NCBI RefSeq assembly: GCF_018417595.1
Contig: NZ_CP070982.1
Span: 4,019,001-4,083,000 of the forward strand
DNA length: 64,000 nt
Direction: 5' to 3'
Source: Pseudomonas entomophila
Lineage (GTDB): Bacteria > Pseudomonadota > Gammaproteobacteria > Pseudomonadales > Pseudomonadaceae
Position 1 is the stretch's first letter; each line of letters opens with the position of its first letter. Shown piece by piece: positions 43,609-56,712 of the stretch. The translations under genes were made by a program, and so were the position numbers. The notes under the pieces were generated by a model. It was given only the letters and a program-made list of their open reading frames with translations, did not search any database and had not been told where the DNA came from.

Positions 43609-44853
43609 TTACTCGTAGCGCAGGGCCATCGCCGGCTCGATCTGCGAGGCCCGATAGGCCGGGTAGATGGTTGCCAGGAAGCTCATCACCAACCCCGCCA
43701 CGCAGATGATCGCCACATCGCCCCACTGCAATTCGGACGGCAAGCTGCTGATGAAGTAGATGTCGGACGTGAAGATGTGCTGGCCACTGACCCGCTCGAT
43801 CCAGCCGACGATGGCGCTGACGTTGAACGCCGCGATCACCCCCAATACGCCGCCGATCAGCGTACCGACGATACCGATCAGGCTACCCTGGACCATGAAC
43901 GTGCCCATGATCTGCGCCGGCGTGGCGCCGATGGTGCGCAGGATGGCGATGTCCGCACCCTTGTCGTTCACCACCATCACCAGGGTGGCGATGATGTTGA
44001 ACGCCGCCACCGCGATGATCATCAGCAGCAGCAGGCCGATCATGGTCTTTTCCATCTTCATGGCGCTGAACAGGCTGCCCTGGGTGTGCGACCAGTCATC
44101 GGCGCGGTAGCCCTCGCCCAGGCCGGCGGCGATGGCCTTCGACACCTGTGGCGCGGCATACAGGTCTTGCAGCTTCAGGCGCACGCCCTGCACCTGGCCC
44201 GGCGCCCAGCGCTGCATCTCGCCAGCATCGGCGACATGGATATAGGCCTGAGAGCCATCCAGCTCGGCACCGACCTTGAAGATGCCGACCACAGTCAAAC
44301 GCTGCATGCGTGGGGTGATGCCGCCTGGTTCCTTGCTGATCTCGGGGACGATCAGGGTCAACTTGTCGCCAGTGTTCAGCCGGAAGCGCCGGGCCGTCAG
44401 CTCGCCGATGACCACGCCGTACTCGCCAGGCACCAGGTCCTGCAAGCTACCTTGGACGATATGCTGGGTGACGATTGAAACCTTGCCCTCTTCGGCCGGG
44501 TCGATACCCGCCACCTGGATCGGCTGCATGGCGCCTTTATACGACAGCATGCCCTCCAGCTCGGTGAGCGGCGCGGCGGCGATCACCGCCGGGTTGCCCT
44601 CGGCGGCGCTGGCCACCTTGCGCCAGTCGTCCAGCGGCTGCACGCCGAGGATGCTGGCATGGGGCACCAGGCCCAGCACGCGCGAGCTCATCTCGCGCTG
44701 GAAGCCGTTCATCACCGACAGCACCACGATCATCGCCAGCACGCCAAGCGACAGGCCGATCATCGAGGTCATGGAGATGAACGAGATGAAGTGGTTGCGG
44801 CGCTTGGCACGGGTGTAGCGAGCACCGATGAACAAGGGCAAGGGTCTGAACAT
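43609..44853 (-). CDS. lolE: Lipoprotein-releasing ABC transporter permease LolE (LolC/E family)
   Basis: A 414-residue inner-membrane permease that with LolC and LolD extracts lipoproteins from the inner membrane. TM1 follows RRNHFISFISMTSMIGLSLG; a periplasmic domain of about 200 residues and three C-terminal TMs with [20 protein letters not shown] then [14 protein letters not shown] follow. Start taken at ATG 44853 (MFRPLPLFIGARYTRAK), as in the LolC paralogue; a GTG 12 bases earlier is possible. Last gene of the lolCDE operon. Confidence 0.9.
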   Translation of the reverse strand: MFRPLPLFIGARYTRAKRRNHFISFISMTSMIGLSLGVLAMIVVLSVMNGFQREMSSRVLGLVPHASILGVQPLDDWRKVASAAEGNPAVIAAAPLTELEGMLSYKGAMQPIQVAGIDPAEEGKVSIVTQHIVQGSLQDLVPGEYGVVIGELTARRFRLNTGDKLTLIVPEISKEPGGITPRMQRLTVVGIFKVGAELDGSQAYIHVADAGEMQRWAPGQVQGVRLKLQDLYAAPQVSKAIAAGLGEGYRADDWSHTQGSLFSAMKMEKTMIGLLLLMIIAVAAFNIIATLVMVVNDKGADIAILRTIGATPAQIMGTFMVQGSLIGIVGTLIGGVLGVIAAFNVSAIVGWIERVSGQHIFTSDIYFISSLPSELQWGDVAIICVAGLVMSFLATIYPAYRASQIEPAMALRYE

Positions 44854-44916
44854 GGACGGCAACACCTAAGAAGAAAGTGAACCGGGGCGCGCTTCACGGC
44901 GCCCCGCGCAAGCGAC

Positions 44917-45600
44917 TCAGATCGCCACCAGGTGCCCGTCTTCCAGACGCAGCACACGGTCCATCTGGCGCGCCAGGTTGAGGTCGTGGGTGACCACCAG
45001 GAACGCAGTCTGCGAGTGGCTGGACAGCTCCCGCATCAGTTCCTGGATGCCCTGGGCGGTGTGGTGGTCGAGGTTGCCAGTGGGCTCGTCGAGCATCACC
45101 AGGCCCGGGCGGTTGACCAGAGCGCGGGCGATGGCCACGCGCTGACGCTCACCGCCGGACAGTTCGGCTGGCTTGTGATTCAGGCGGTGGCCCAGGCCGA
45201 CCCGCTTGAGCAGCGCCTCGGCGCGCTCGCGGGCCTCTGGAATAGGTGTCTTGCCGATCAGCAGGGGCATGCAGGCGTTCTCCAGGGCGGTGAACTCCGG
45301 CAGCAGGTGGTGGAACTGGTAGACGAAGCCCAGCGCGCGGTTGCGCAGCAGCCCACGCGCCCGCTCGCCCAGCGCCGACAACTCTTCACCGGCCAGCCAG
45401 ACGCTGCCTTGGGTTGGTGTATCGAGGCCACCCAGCAGGTTGAGCAAGGTACTCTTGCCCGAGCCGGAGCTGCCGACGATGGCCACCCGCTCGCCCGGTT
45501 GCAGCTCCAGGTTCAAGCCGGACAGCACCTGCACCGATTCCGGGCCCTCTTCGTAGCTCTTGCCCAGGTTGCGGCAACTCAACACGGCTTTATCACTCAT
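44917..45600 (-). CDS. lolD: Lipoprotein-releasing ABC transporter ATPase LolD
   Basis: A 227-residue ATPase: Walker [10 protein letters not shown] (about residues 42-50), the LolD-specific [17 protein letters not shown], signature LSGGERQR, Walker [13 protein letters not shown] and switch His VVTHD. The first 15 bases upstream encode an alternative start MSESR overlapping the lolC stop; MSDKAV is chosen by comparison with known LolD. Middle gene of the operon. Confidence 0.95.
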   Translation of the reverse strand: MSDKAVLSCRNLGKSYEEGPESVQVLSGLNLELQPGERVAIVGSSGSGKSTLLNLLGGLDTPTQGSVWLAGEELSALGERARGLLRNRALGFVYQFHHLLPEFTALENACMPLLIGKTPIPEARERAEALLKRVGLGHRLNHKPAELSGGERQRVAIARALVNRPGLVMLDEPTGNLDHHTAQGIQELMRELSSHSQTAFLVVTHDLNLARQMDRVLRLEDGHLVAI

Positions 45601-45607
45601 GCGCGAC

Positions 45608-46858
45608 TCACTCATAACGTAGCGCCTCTGCAGGCTGGGTGCGCGAGGCGCGCCAGGCCGGGTACAGGGTGGCGAAGAAACTCAGGACCAGCGCCGCGCC
45701 GCAGACCATCCACACGTCCTGGGCCTGGAGCTGCGAGGGCAGGTAATCGATGAAATACACATCGGCGTTGAGGAACTTGTGCCCGATCAACGTCTCGATG
45801 CCGGCGATCGCCGCACTCACGTTGAGCGCGCCGAAAATGCCCAGCACCGCGCCGACCAGGGTGCCGACCACACCGATCACCGTGCCCTGGACCATGAAGA
45901 TGGCCATGATCTGCGCGGGGGTCGCGCCCAGGGTGCGGAGGATGGCGATGTCGCCACGCTTGTCGTTGACCACCATCACCAGGGTGGAAATGATGTTGAA
46001 CGCCGCCACCGCCACGATCAGCAGCAACAGCAGGCCAATCATGGATTTCTCCATGCGGATCGCCTGGTACAGGTTGCCGTGGGTGCGGGTCCAGTCACGT
46101 GGATAGAACTGCTGCTCGCCCAGCTGCTGGGCGATGTCCCAGGCCGCGCGCGGCGCCTGGAACAGGTCGTCGAACTTCAGGCGCAGGCCCTGGACTTGAT
46201 CCGCTTTCCAGCGGTGCAGGCGCGACAGGTCGGAGAGGTTGGTCAACCCAAGATAGCCGTCGATCTCGCCGGCACCGACGTGGAAGGTGCCGACCACGGT
46301 GAAGCGCTTCATGCGCGGGAACATGCCGGCCGGGGTGACGCTCACCTCGGGGGCGACGAAGGTCAGCTTGTCGCCGATGCCCACGCCCAGCTTCTGCGCG
46401 GCCTTGTCGCCGATCATGATGCCCCACTCGCCCGGCGCCAGCTTGTCGAGGCTGCCTTCGAGCACGAACTTGTCGATGATCGACACCTCGCGCTCACGGG
46501 CCGGGTCGACGCCGTTGAGCAGCACCTTCTGCACCTTGCCCTCGTGCGTCAGCAAACCCTGCATCTGGGTGAATGGCGCGACCGCCAGCACCTGCGGATT
46601 CTGCTTTACTTTAGAGGCAAGGGCCTGCCAGTCATCGATGGGCTGGCCGGTTTCCAGGGTGGCATGAGGGATCATCCCCAGCACGCGGGTACGCATCTCG
46701 TGGTCGAAACCGTTCATCACCGAGAGCACCACGATCATCACCACCACGCCCAGGGCGAGGCCGATCATCGAGGTGAGCGAAATGAACGAGACGAAGTGAT
46801 TGCGACGCTTGGCACGGGTGTAGCGCGTACCAATGAATACGAAAAGAGGTCTGAACAT
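45608..46858 (-). CDS. lolC: Lipoprotein-releasing ABC transporter permease LolC
   Basis: A 416-residue paralogue of LolE, starting [20 protein letters not shown]. Same layout: TM1, periplasmic domain, three C-terminal TMs with [20 protein letters not shown] then [13 protein letters not shown]. LolC carries the LolA-docking hook in E. coli; the C/E assignment here rests on gene order (permease, ATPase, permease). First gene of the operon. Confidence 0.9.
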   Translation of the reverse strand: MFRPLFVFIGTRYTRAKRRNHFVSFISLTSMIGLALGVVVMIVVLSVMNGFDHEMRTRVLGMIPHATLETGQPIDDWQALASKVKQNPQVLAVAPFTQMQGLLTHEGKVQKVLLNGVDPAREREVSIIDKFVLEGSLDKLAPGEWGIMIGDKAAQKLGVGIGDKLTFVAPEVSVTPAGMFPRMKRFTVVGTFHVGAGEIDGYLGLTNLSDLSRLHRWKADQVQGLRLKFDDLFQAPRAAWDIAQQLGEQQFYPRDWTRTHGNLYQAIRMEKSMIGLLLLLIVAVAAFNIISTLVMVVNDKRGDIAILRTLGATPAQIMAIFMVQGTVIGVVGTLVGAVLGIFGALNVSAAIAGIETLIGHKFLNADVYFIDYLPSQLQAQDVWMVCGAALVLSFFATLYPAWRASRTQPAEALRYE

Positions 46859-46951
46859 GTCGGGGCTTGTTCGGATGAAAGGGAACGTCCTTGTGGCGAG
46901 GCGCCTACGGCGGCTTTACACTCGGACAACCGCCGTAACCTTGGGTTCGCC

Positions 46952-47536
46952 ATGACGACATTAGACGAAGAAGATCGCCGCGAATACTACCGCATCGAAG
47001 ATCGGATCGCACTTCAAATCAGCCCCCTTAGCGCGGCCGAAGCCCTTGAAACAGAACTGTTGCAAGATGATTCACCGTTGTTCAACCTGCTCAGCGAACT
47101 GCACCTGTCCGACTTCGAGTCGCAGCACCTGCTGCGCCAGTTGAGCGAGAAGGACCGCACCCTGGCCGCGTTCCTGCGCGCCCAGAACAAACGCCTCGAC
47201 CTGCTCAGCGCGGTCGTCGCGCAAACATTGATTGGCGAGATCGGCCAGCCACAACCGGTGATCATCTCCGAGGGTGGCATCGAGTTCGCCCAGGCGCAGA
47301 AAATCGCCCCGGGCACCCGCGTGAAAGTGAAGATGGTGCTGATGCCCCGCGCTCACGGCCTGCTGCTGCGTGGCCGGGTCACCCACTGCGACCGGCGCCC
47401 CGACGGCGACTACGAGGTCGGCACCGAATTCATCGACATGACCGACGCCCAGCGCCAACTGCTGGCCCGCTACATCCTGCAGCGCCAACAGCAGCAACGG
47501 CGCCAGGCCCTGGAACAGAACGACCCCGCCTCCTGA
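46952..47536 (+). CDS. PilZ-domain protein with N-terminal helical extension
   Basis: 194 residues. The N-terminus RREYYRIEDRIAL carries the RxxxR motif. A helical region of about 80 residues (LHLSDFESQHLLRQLSEKDR) follows, and the PilZ barrel resumes at about residue 100 with ISEGGIEF as a variant second motif and YEVGTEFIDM. The split arrangement matches YcgR-like pseudomonad PilZ proteins. Divergent from lolC, followed by a GDPD gene 29 bases on, probably the same transcript. Confidence 0.8.
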   Translation: MTTLDEEDRREYYRIEDRIALQISPLSAAEALETELLQDDSPLFNLLSELHLSDFESQHLLRQLSEKDRTLAAFLRAQNKRLDLLSAVVAQTLIGEIGQPQPVIISEGGIEFAQAQKIAPGTRVKVKMVLMPRAHGLLLRGRVTHCDRRPDGDYEVGTEFIDMTDAQRQLLARYILQRQQQQRRQALEQNDPAS

Positions 47537-47565
47537 GCCTCACCCTCTGATTTGAAGGAACGAAC

Positions 47566-48288
47566 GTGACCCTTATCTACGGCCACCGCGGCGCCAAGGG
47601 CGAAGCGCCCGAGAATACCCTGAACAGCTTCCGCCAGTGCCTGTCGCACGGCGTGAACCGCTGCGAACTCGACCTGCACCTGTCGGCCGACAACGAGCTG
47701 ATGGTCATCCACGACCCGACCCTCAAGCGCACCACCGGCCGACGCGGCAAGGTGGCCGAGCGCACCGCGGATGAACTGGTCAGCTACGACGCACGCAAGG
47801 GCGGCCCGGGGCATGTGCAGCCCTGCCCTATCCCACGCCTTGAGGAACTGTTCGAGAAATGCGCCTTCGAGCACTGGCAGCTGGAGGTCAAGAGCGCCTC
47901 GCGCACCCGCGCCGCCAGCACCGTGCTGGCAATCCGCGAACTGGCCCAGCAATACGGCCTGCTGGACAAGGTCACCATCACCTCCAGCTCACGGGAAGTG
48001 CTGGGTGCCGCCCTGGAGCTGGTGCCGGATGTCGCCCGCGGCCTGGTCGCCGAATACGCCTGGCTCGACCCACTGAAAGTGGCGCAGAACTATGAGTGCC
48101 AGATGCTGGTGCTGAACTGGACACTGTGCACCCCCGAGCGCCTGATCAAGGCGCAGCGCCAGGGGCTGCACGTGTCGGTGTGGACGGTCAACGAGCCGGC
48201 ACTGATGCGCCGGCTCGCCGACTTTGGCGTGGACAGCCTGATTACAGACTTTCCCGGTTTGGCCAAGACCACCCTCGGGCAGGGCTGA
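47566..48288 (+). CDS. Glycerophosphodiester phosphodiesterase
   Basis: A 240-residue cytosolic GDPD enzyme that releases glycerol-3-phosphate from deacylated phospholipids. Motifs: IYGHRGAKGEAPENTLNSF (catalytic His, Arg), CELDLHLSADNELMVIHDPT (metal Glu/Asp and second His), LEVKS and ITDFPG. No signal peptide, so it is UgpQ-like rather than GlpQ-like. GTG start with GAAGGAA 5 bases upstream. Confidence 0.92.
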   Translation: MTLIYGHRGAKGEAPENTLNSFRQCLSHGVNRCELDLHLSADNELMVIHDPTLKRTTGRRGKVAERTADELVSYDARKGGPGHVQPCPIPRLEELFEKCAFEHWQLEVKSASRTRAASTVLAIRELAQQYGLLDKVTITSSSREVLGAALELVPDVARGLVAEYAWLDPLKVAQNYECQMLVLNWTLCTPERLIKAQRQGLHVSVWTVNEPALMRRLADFGVDSLITDFPGLAKTTLGQG

Positions 48289-48299
48289 AATCGGTCTCC

Positions 48300-48324
48300 C
48301 CGACCGGCTCAGGCCACCGGTCGG
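48300..48324. terminator. Hairpin between convergent GDPD and sthA genes
   Basis: CCGACCGG pairs with CCGGTCGG around a 9-nt loop. There is no strong T-tract. Confidence 0.5.
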
Positions 48325-48330
48325 AGCCGC

Positions 48331-49725
48331 TCAAAAAAGCCGGTTCAAACCATCATAGGCAGCTACCCGATAGGCTTCGGCCATGGTCGGGTAGTTGAAC
48401 GTGGTGTTGACGAAGTACTTCAGGTTGTTCTGCTCACCCGGCTGGTTCATGATCGCCTGGCCGATGTGGACGATCTCCGAGGCCTGGTAACCAAAGCAGT
48501 GCACGCCCAGGATCTCCAGGGTTTCGCGGTGGAACAGGATCTTCAGCATACCCTGCGGCTCGCCGGCGATCTGCGCCCGCGCCATGCTCTTGAAGAAGGC
48601 CTTGCCCACTTCGTATGGCACCTTGGCTTGCGTCAGTTCCTGCTCGTTCTTGCCGATCGAGCTGATCTCCGGAATGGTGTAGATGCCGGTGGGCACGTCA
48701 TCGACGAAGCGCCAGCTGCCGTTGTCGACGATGCTGCCGGCCGCCGAGCGACCCTGGTCGTGGGCAGCACTGGCCAGGCTCGGCCAGCCGATCACGTCAC
48801 CGGCACCGTAGATGTTCGGCACGCTGGTGCGGTAGGCCTGGTCCACTTCGATCTGGCCACGGCTGTTGACCTTGATGCCAATGTTCTCCAGGCCCAGCTT
48901 GTCGGTGTTGCCGGTACGGCCATTGCACCACAGCAGGGCGTCGGCCTTGATCTTCTTGCCCGATTTCAGGTGCAGCACCACACCGTTGTCCAGCCCCTCG
49001 ACCCGCTCGTACTCCTCGTTGTGGCGCACGGTGATGTTGTTGTTGCTGAAGTGGTAGCTCAGCGCCTGGGAGATCTCCGAATCCAGGAAGCTCAGCAACT
49101 GGCCGCGGTTGTCGACAAGCTCCACCAGCACGCCCAGGCCACTGAAGATCGAGGCATATTCGCAACCGATCACCCCAGCACCGTAGACGATCAGCTTGCG
49201 TGGAGTGTGGCTGAGGCTGAGGATGGTGTCGCTGTCGTAGACGCGCGGGTGGTGGAAGTCGATGTCGGCCGGGCGATACGGGCGCGAACCGGTGGCGATG
49301 ATGATGTGCTTGGCCACCAGTTTTTCGACCACGCCGTTGGGGCAGACCACTTCGACGGTCTGCTCGTCGGCGAAGCTGCCGGTGCCGAAGAACACGTCGA
49401 CCCGGTTGCGCGCGTAGTAGCCGGTACGCGAGGCGACCTGCTTGCTGATGACCTTCTCGGCGCTCTTGAGCACGTCGGGGAAGGAGAACCAGCGCGGCTC
49501 ACCGATGGCGCGGAACATCGGGTTGGTGTTGAACTGCATGATCTGCCGCACCGAGTGACGCAGTGCCTTGGACGGGATGGTGCCAAGATGGGTGCAGTTG
49601 CCGCCAACCTGGCGACGGCTGTCGACCATCGCCACCTTGCGCCCTGCTTTGGCGGCGTTCATTGCCGCGCCTTCTCCGGCCGGGCCGGAACCCAGCACCA
49701 CTACGTCGTAGTTGTAGACAGCCAT
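48331..49725 (-). CDS. sthA: Soluble pyridine nucleotide transhydrogenase
   Basis: A 464-residue FAD enzyme that balances NADPH and NADH. FAD site [20 protein letters not shown] at residues 8-27; NAD site [19 protein letters not shown]-terminal FAD contact [18 protein letters not shown]. The disulfide position of related reductases reads [20 protein letters not shown]: only one Cys remains, as expected for SthA. Start chosen at 49725 by a GAAGGAG site. Confidence 0.96.
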   Translation of the reverse strand: MAVYNYDVVVLGSGPAGEGAAMNAAKAGRKVAMVDSRRQVGGNCTHLGTIPSKALRHSVRQIMQFNTNPMFRAIGEPRWFSFPDVLKSAEKVISKQVASRTGYYARNRVDVFFGTGSFADEQTVEVVCPNGVVEKLVAKHIIIATGSRPYRPADIDFHHPRVYDSDTILSLSHTPRKLIVYGAGVIGCEYASIFSGLGVLVELVDNRGQLLSFLDSEISQALSYHFSNNNITVRHNEEYERVEGLDNGVVLHLKSGKKIKADALLWCNGRTGNTDKLGLENIGIKVNSRGQIEVDQAYRTSVPNIYGAGDVIGWPSLASAAHDQGRSAAGSIVDNGSWRFVDDVPTGIYTIPEISSIGKNEQELTQAKVPYEVGKAFFKSMARAQIAGEPQGMLKILFHRETLEILGVHCFGYQASEIVHIGQAIMNQPGEQNNLKYFVNTTFNYPTMAEAYRVAAYDGLNRLF

Positions 49726-49928
49726 GCGTACTCCTTCAGAACTGGCCCGCCGGCCGGATGGCCGCGGGGCGCGATCATGTCGCCGGGGCGCCATGAGAAA
49801 ATTCGGGTGCAGTCTAATCAAGCGTGAACGCCGCGCACATTAACCCTTGGTCGCGTCGTAGGCCACTGTTGCCTGCACTACATGTGGTTTCACCGGGTCC
49901 GTGGTGGCGATCATCCGTGCCTTGCCTT

Positions 49929-50927
49929 TCATTCGCCTTTCAACGCCCTGTCGAACGCAGGCGTGGAACGGGAGACGAAGCCACCTTCGGCCCGGGTCAC
50001 CAGCACCGCTGCCAGATCATGGGCGACGGCGAAGTCCCAGCCGCGCTCTGGCCCGAGGATCAGCAGCAACGTCGAGTAACCGTCTGCCTGGAGCGCTGAA
50101 ACGTCGAGCACCGTCACTGCCGCCAGGTCATGTTCGACCGGGCGCCCCAGACGGGCATCGAAGGTGTGCGAATAGCGCCGGCCATTGTCCTCGAAATAGT
50201 GGCGATAGTCACCCGAGGTCGACACCGCCAGCCCCTGCACCGGAATGACCTGGCGGGCGATCTGGCGATCCTCGCGCGGCAGTTCCAGCGCCACTCGCCA
50301 GGGACTGCCGTCGGGCTTGCGGCCGACCGCCTTGAGTTCGCCGGTGGCTTCGGCCAGGAAGCTGTCGATGCCCATGGCCAGCAGGCGTTCGGCGATCAGG
50401 TCGACGGCATGGCCGGCGGCGATGCTGTTGAAGTCCAACTCGACCGGGGCGTCCTTGCACAGTGTGCCCGCCTCTATGCGTAAATGCTGGTAGCCCACCC
50501 GCTGGCGGGCGCGGGCCAGCGCCCGGGGTTCCGGCACCTGCATCTCCCGCGACTGCGGCCCGAAGCCCCAGAGATCGAGCAGCGGCTCGACGGTAAGGTC
50601 GTATGCCCCCTGGCTCTGCTCGGCGAGCAGTTGGCCGAAGGTGACCAGTTCGCGCAGGTCATTGTCGATGGGCAGGCACTGGTTGGCCGGCAGTTGGTTG
50701 AAGTGGCTGACGGTGGAGTCGCCGCGATAGGTGGAGTAATGCGCATCGATGGTCTGGAGGATACTCTCGACCGCAGCTTGCACCTGCTCGGGCGCGGGGC
50801 CACCAGGCTGGCGGACGTACTGGATGCTGTAGCTGCTGCCCATGGTCGGGCCGCCGAAGCGCTCGAGGGTGGGGCCTTGGTCGCAGGCGGCGAGGATCAT
50901 GAAGGTGAACAGGAGAACCGTACGCAA
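49929..50927 (-). CDS. apbE: FAD:protein FMN transferase ApbE (lipoprotein)
   Basis: About 332 residues. It covalently attaches FMN to threonines of exported flavoproteins such as NqrBC/RnfG. The N-terminus is a lipobox signal (TVLLFTFMILAAC). Family motifs: GPTMGSSYSIQYV, STYRGDSTVSHFN, YDLTVEPLLDLWGFGP, ELDFNSIAAGHAVDLIAERL, ATGELKAVG and YSHTFDARLGRPV. The start is uncertain: TTG at 50927 puts the lipobox at the right distance, but the ribosome site is poor. A perfect REP hairpin lies just upstream. Confidence 0.9.
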   Translation of the reverse strand: MRTVLLFTFMILAACDQGPTLERFGGPTMGSSYSIQYVRQPGGPAPEQVQAAVESILQTIDAHYSTYRGDSTVSHFNQLPANQCLPIDNDLRELVTFGQLLAEQSQGAYDLTVEPLLDLWGFGPQSREMQVPEPRALARARQRVGYQHLRIEAGTLCKDAPVELDFNSIAAGHAVDLIAERLLAMGIDSFLAEATGELKAVGRKPDGSPWRVALELPREDRQIARQVIPVQGLAVSTSGDYRHYFEDNGRRYSHTFDARLGRPVEHDLAAVTVLDVSALQADGYSTLLLILGPERGWDFAVAHDLAAVLVTRAEGGFVSRSTPAFDRALKGE

Positions 50928-50954
50928 ATTCGAGTTCTCGGCTGGCTGCACCGA

Positions 50955-50982
50955 CCTCTTCGCGGGTATACCCGCGAAGAGG
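50955..50982. repeat. REP hairpin
   Basis: CCTCTTCGCGGG-TATA-CCCGCGAAGAGG, a perfect palindrome between gap and apbE. Confidence 0.8.
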
Positions 50983-51013
50983 CCGGCACAGGCAACACAA
51001 TGGCCGGACAAAA

Positions 51014-51039
51014 AAACGGGAACCCGAAGGTTCCCGTTT
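51014..51039 (-). terminator. Rho-independent terminator after gap
   Basis: The stem AAACGGGAACC/GGTTCCCGTTT with loop CGAA is followed on the minus strand by a run of T. Confidence 0.88.
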
Positions 51040-51060
51040 CTTCAACACATTACAAGCGAA

Positions 51061-52509
51061 TCAGCGTGGAAACGCTGGCGGGTTCACACCGGCCATCTCT
51101 TCCATCACGCGAACGACCTGGCAGCTGTAGCCGAACTCGTTGTCGTACCAGACATACAGGACGACACGGTTGTCGTTGCAGATGGTCGCCTCGGCGTCGA
51201 CCACACCGGCGTGGCGCGAACCCACGAAGTCGGTCGAAACCACTTCCTGGGAGCTGACGTAGTCGATCTGCTTGTGCAGTTCCGAGTGCATGGCGGTCTG
51301 GCGCAGGTACTCGTTGATTTCGTCGCGGTTGGTGGCCTTTTCCAGGTTCAGGTTGAGAATGGCCATCGACACGTTCGGTGTCGGTACGCGGATCGCGTTG
51401 CCGGTCAACTTGCCCTTGAGCACTGGCAGTGCCTTGGCGGCGGCGGTGGCAGCACCGGTCTCGGTGATGACCATGTTCAATGGCGCGGCGCGGCCACGAC
51501 GGCTGCCCTTGTGGAAGTTGTCGATCAGGTTCTGGTCGTTGGTGAACGAGTGAACGGTTTCGACGTGGCCGTTGATGATGCCGTACTTGTCGTTGACAGC
51601 CTTGAGCACCGGCACGATGGCGTTGGTGGTGCAGGAGGCGGCCGAGACGATCTTGTCGTCGGCGGTGATGTCACCGTGGTTGATGCCGTGCACGATGTTC
51701 TTCAGCGCGCCCTTGCCAGGTGCGGTGAGGATCACGCGGGCGGCGCCTGGGCAGGCCAGGTGCTGGCCGAGGCCGTCGGCGTCACGCCATACACCGGTGT
51801 TGTCGACGATCAGGGCATCGTTGATGCCGTACTGGGTGTAGTCGACTTCGCTCGGGCTCTTGGCGTAGATCACCTGGATCAGGTTGCCATTGGCGGTGAT
51901 GGTGTTGTTTGCCTCGTCGATGACGATGGTGCCGTCGAACGGACCGTGTACCGAGTCACGACGCAGCAGGCTGGCGCGCTTGGTCAGGTCGTTCTCGGCA
52001 CCCTTGCGCACGACGATGGCGCGCAGGCGCAGGCCGTCGCCACCACCGGTCTTCTCGATCAGGATGCGCGCCAGCAGGCGGCCGATGCGGCCGAAGCCGT
52101 ACAGGACGACGTCGGTGCCCTTGCGTGCGGAAGCGTTCTGCTGACCCACCACGTCGGCCAGTTCGTCACGGACGAACTGTTCAGCGCTGCGGCCATTGCC
52201 TTCGGCCTTGAACTTGTTGGCCAGCTTGCCCAGGTCGACCGAAGCGGCGCCCAGTTTCAGCTCGCTCATGGCTTTGAGCAGGGGGAACGTCTCGTGGACG
52301 GACAGCTCGGTCTCGTCGGCCTGGCGGTGACGGGCAAAGCGGTGGGCTTTGAGAATCGAGATAACCGAACGGTTGATCAGGCTGCGGCCATAGATCGAGC
52401 TCACCACGTTGTTGTTGCGGTAGAGCTGACCGATAAGCGGGATCATCGCTTCAGCCAGGGCTTCACGGTCGATCCACTCACCAAGACACTGGTCGGGCTT
52501 CTGAGTCAC
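51061..52509 (-). CDS. gap: Glyceraldehyde-3-phosphate dehydrogenase, long form
   Basis: 482 residues, about 150 longer than classical GAPDH because of an N-terminal helical extension (CLGEWIDREALAEAMIPLIG and following). The core starts at DVVLYGFGRIGRLLARILIE; the catalytic Cys is in SAASCTTNAIVPVLKAVNDK, then HSFTNDQNLID and WYDNEFGYSCQVVRVM. This long type is usual beside mfd in pseudomonads. GTG 52509 is preferred, with GGAAGG 5 bases upstream; ATG 52524 is the alternative. Confidence 0.9.
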   Translation of the reverse strand: MTQKPDQCLGEWIDREALAEAMIPLIGQLYRNNNVVSSIYGRSLINRSVISILKAHRFARHRQADETELSVHETFPLLKAMSELKLGAASVDLGKLANKFKAEGNGRSAEQFVRDELADVVGQQNASARKGTDVVLYGFGRIGRLLARILIEKTGGGDGLRLRAIVVRKGAENDLTKRASLLRRDSVHGPFDGTIVIDEANNTITANGNLIQVIYAKSPSEVDYTQYGINDALIVDNTGVWRDADGLGQHLACPGAARVILTAPGKGALKNIVHGINHGDITADDKIVSAASCTTNAIVPVLKAVNDKYGIINGHVETVHSFTNDQNLIDNFHKGSRRGRAAPLNMVITETGAATAAAKALPVLKGKLTGNAIRVPTPNVSMAILNLNLEKATNRDEINEYLRQTAMHSELHKQIDYVSSQEVVSTDFVGSRHAGVVDAEATICNDNRVVLYVWYDNEFGYSCQVVRVMEEMAGVNPPAFPR

Positions 52510-52691
52510 GGTAACCTTCCACATGTAGGGGAACAAAAAAGGGGCTACATTATGACGCCCCTCGGCGTATCGGGCAATGAGCGCCTGTCGTCGACCGCAA
52601 CACCCGTCGCCCTGCCCTTTCGAGCCTGACAGCGAGCCCGGTCACCGGTACAATCGACCTCTTTGCCGCAACGCTTGGAGCCCGATCTCCC

Positions 52692-56141
<3,450 letters not shown>

Positions 56142-56150
56142 GGAAGCTCC

Positions 56151-56711
56151 ATGCGTGCCATTCGTAGCCTGACCCTGTTGCTGGCGCTGCTCGCGCCAGC
56201 CGCGTTCGCCGCAGGCCCCTATCAGGTCGAAATGATCCTCGTACGGCAGAACGCCGTACCGGCCGTGACCAGCCCATTCGCCCCGGAAAACTGGAGCAAC
56301 GGTGCCCCGCGCCTGGAAAAAGCCGCCGAACGCCCAACGGCGCTGGATGACGAGATCACCCGCCTGCAGGCTACCCCGAGCTACACCGTGCTGCTGCACA
56401 AGGCCTGGCAACAGGACGGTGACAAGATCGCCCTGGGCGCTGGCGAAGAACAGTTCGGCCACTTCCCCATCGAAGGCAACTTGAGTATCGGCGAAGACCG
56501 CTTCATCAGTGTCGAAGCCAACCTCTGGGTCAACGAACTGGACGGCAATGGCAGCGTACTGCGCAGCGAGCAGTTCAAGCAGAGCAACAGCAACATGAAG
56601 GCCGGGCAACTGACCTTCCTCGATGGCGGGCACCTGGCCGTGCTGCTCAAGGTCACACCTGCCGGCATGCGCAAGATGCCGCTGCCGGACCCGGAGATGA
56701 TGGAGCAGTGA
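56151..56711 (+). CDS. CsiV-family periplasmic protein
   Basis: 186 residues with a signal peptide (MRAIRSLTLLLALLAPAAFA). It resembles the CsiV (peptidoglycan-binding outer-membrane partner) family: GPYQVEMILVRQNAVPAV, YTVLLHKAWQQ and MRKMPLPDPEMMEQ. It starts 9 bases after mfd and ends 1 base before the helicase start, so the three genes are probably one operon. Function in Pseudomonas is unproven. Confidence 0.78.
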   Translation: MRAIRSLTLLLALLAPAAFAAGPYQVEMILVRQNAVPAVTSPFAPENWSNGAPRLEKAAERPTALDDEITRLQATPSYTVLLHKAWQQDGDKIALGAGEEQFGHFPIEGNLSIGEDRFISVEANLWVNELDGNGSVLRSEQFKQSNSNMKAGQLTFLDGGHLAVLLKVTPAGMRKMPLPDPEMMEQ

Positions 56712-56712
56712 G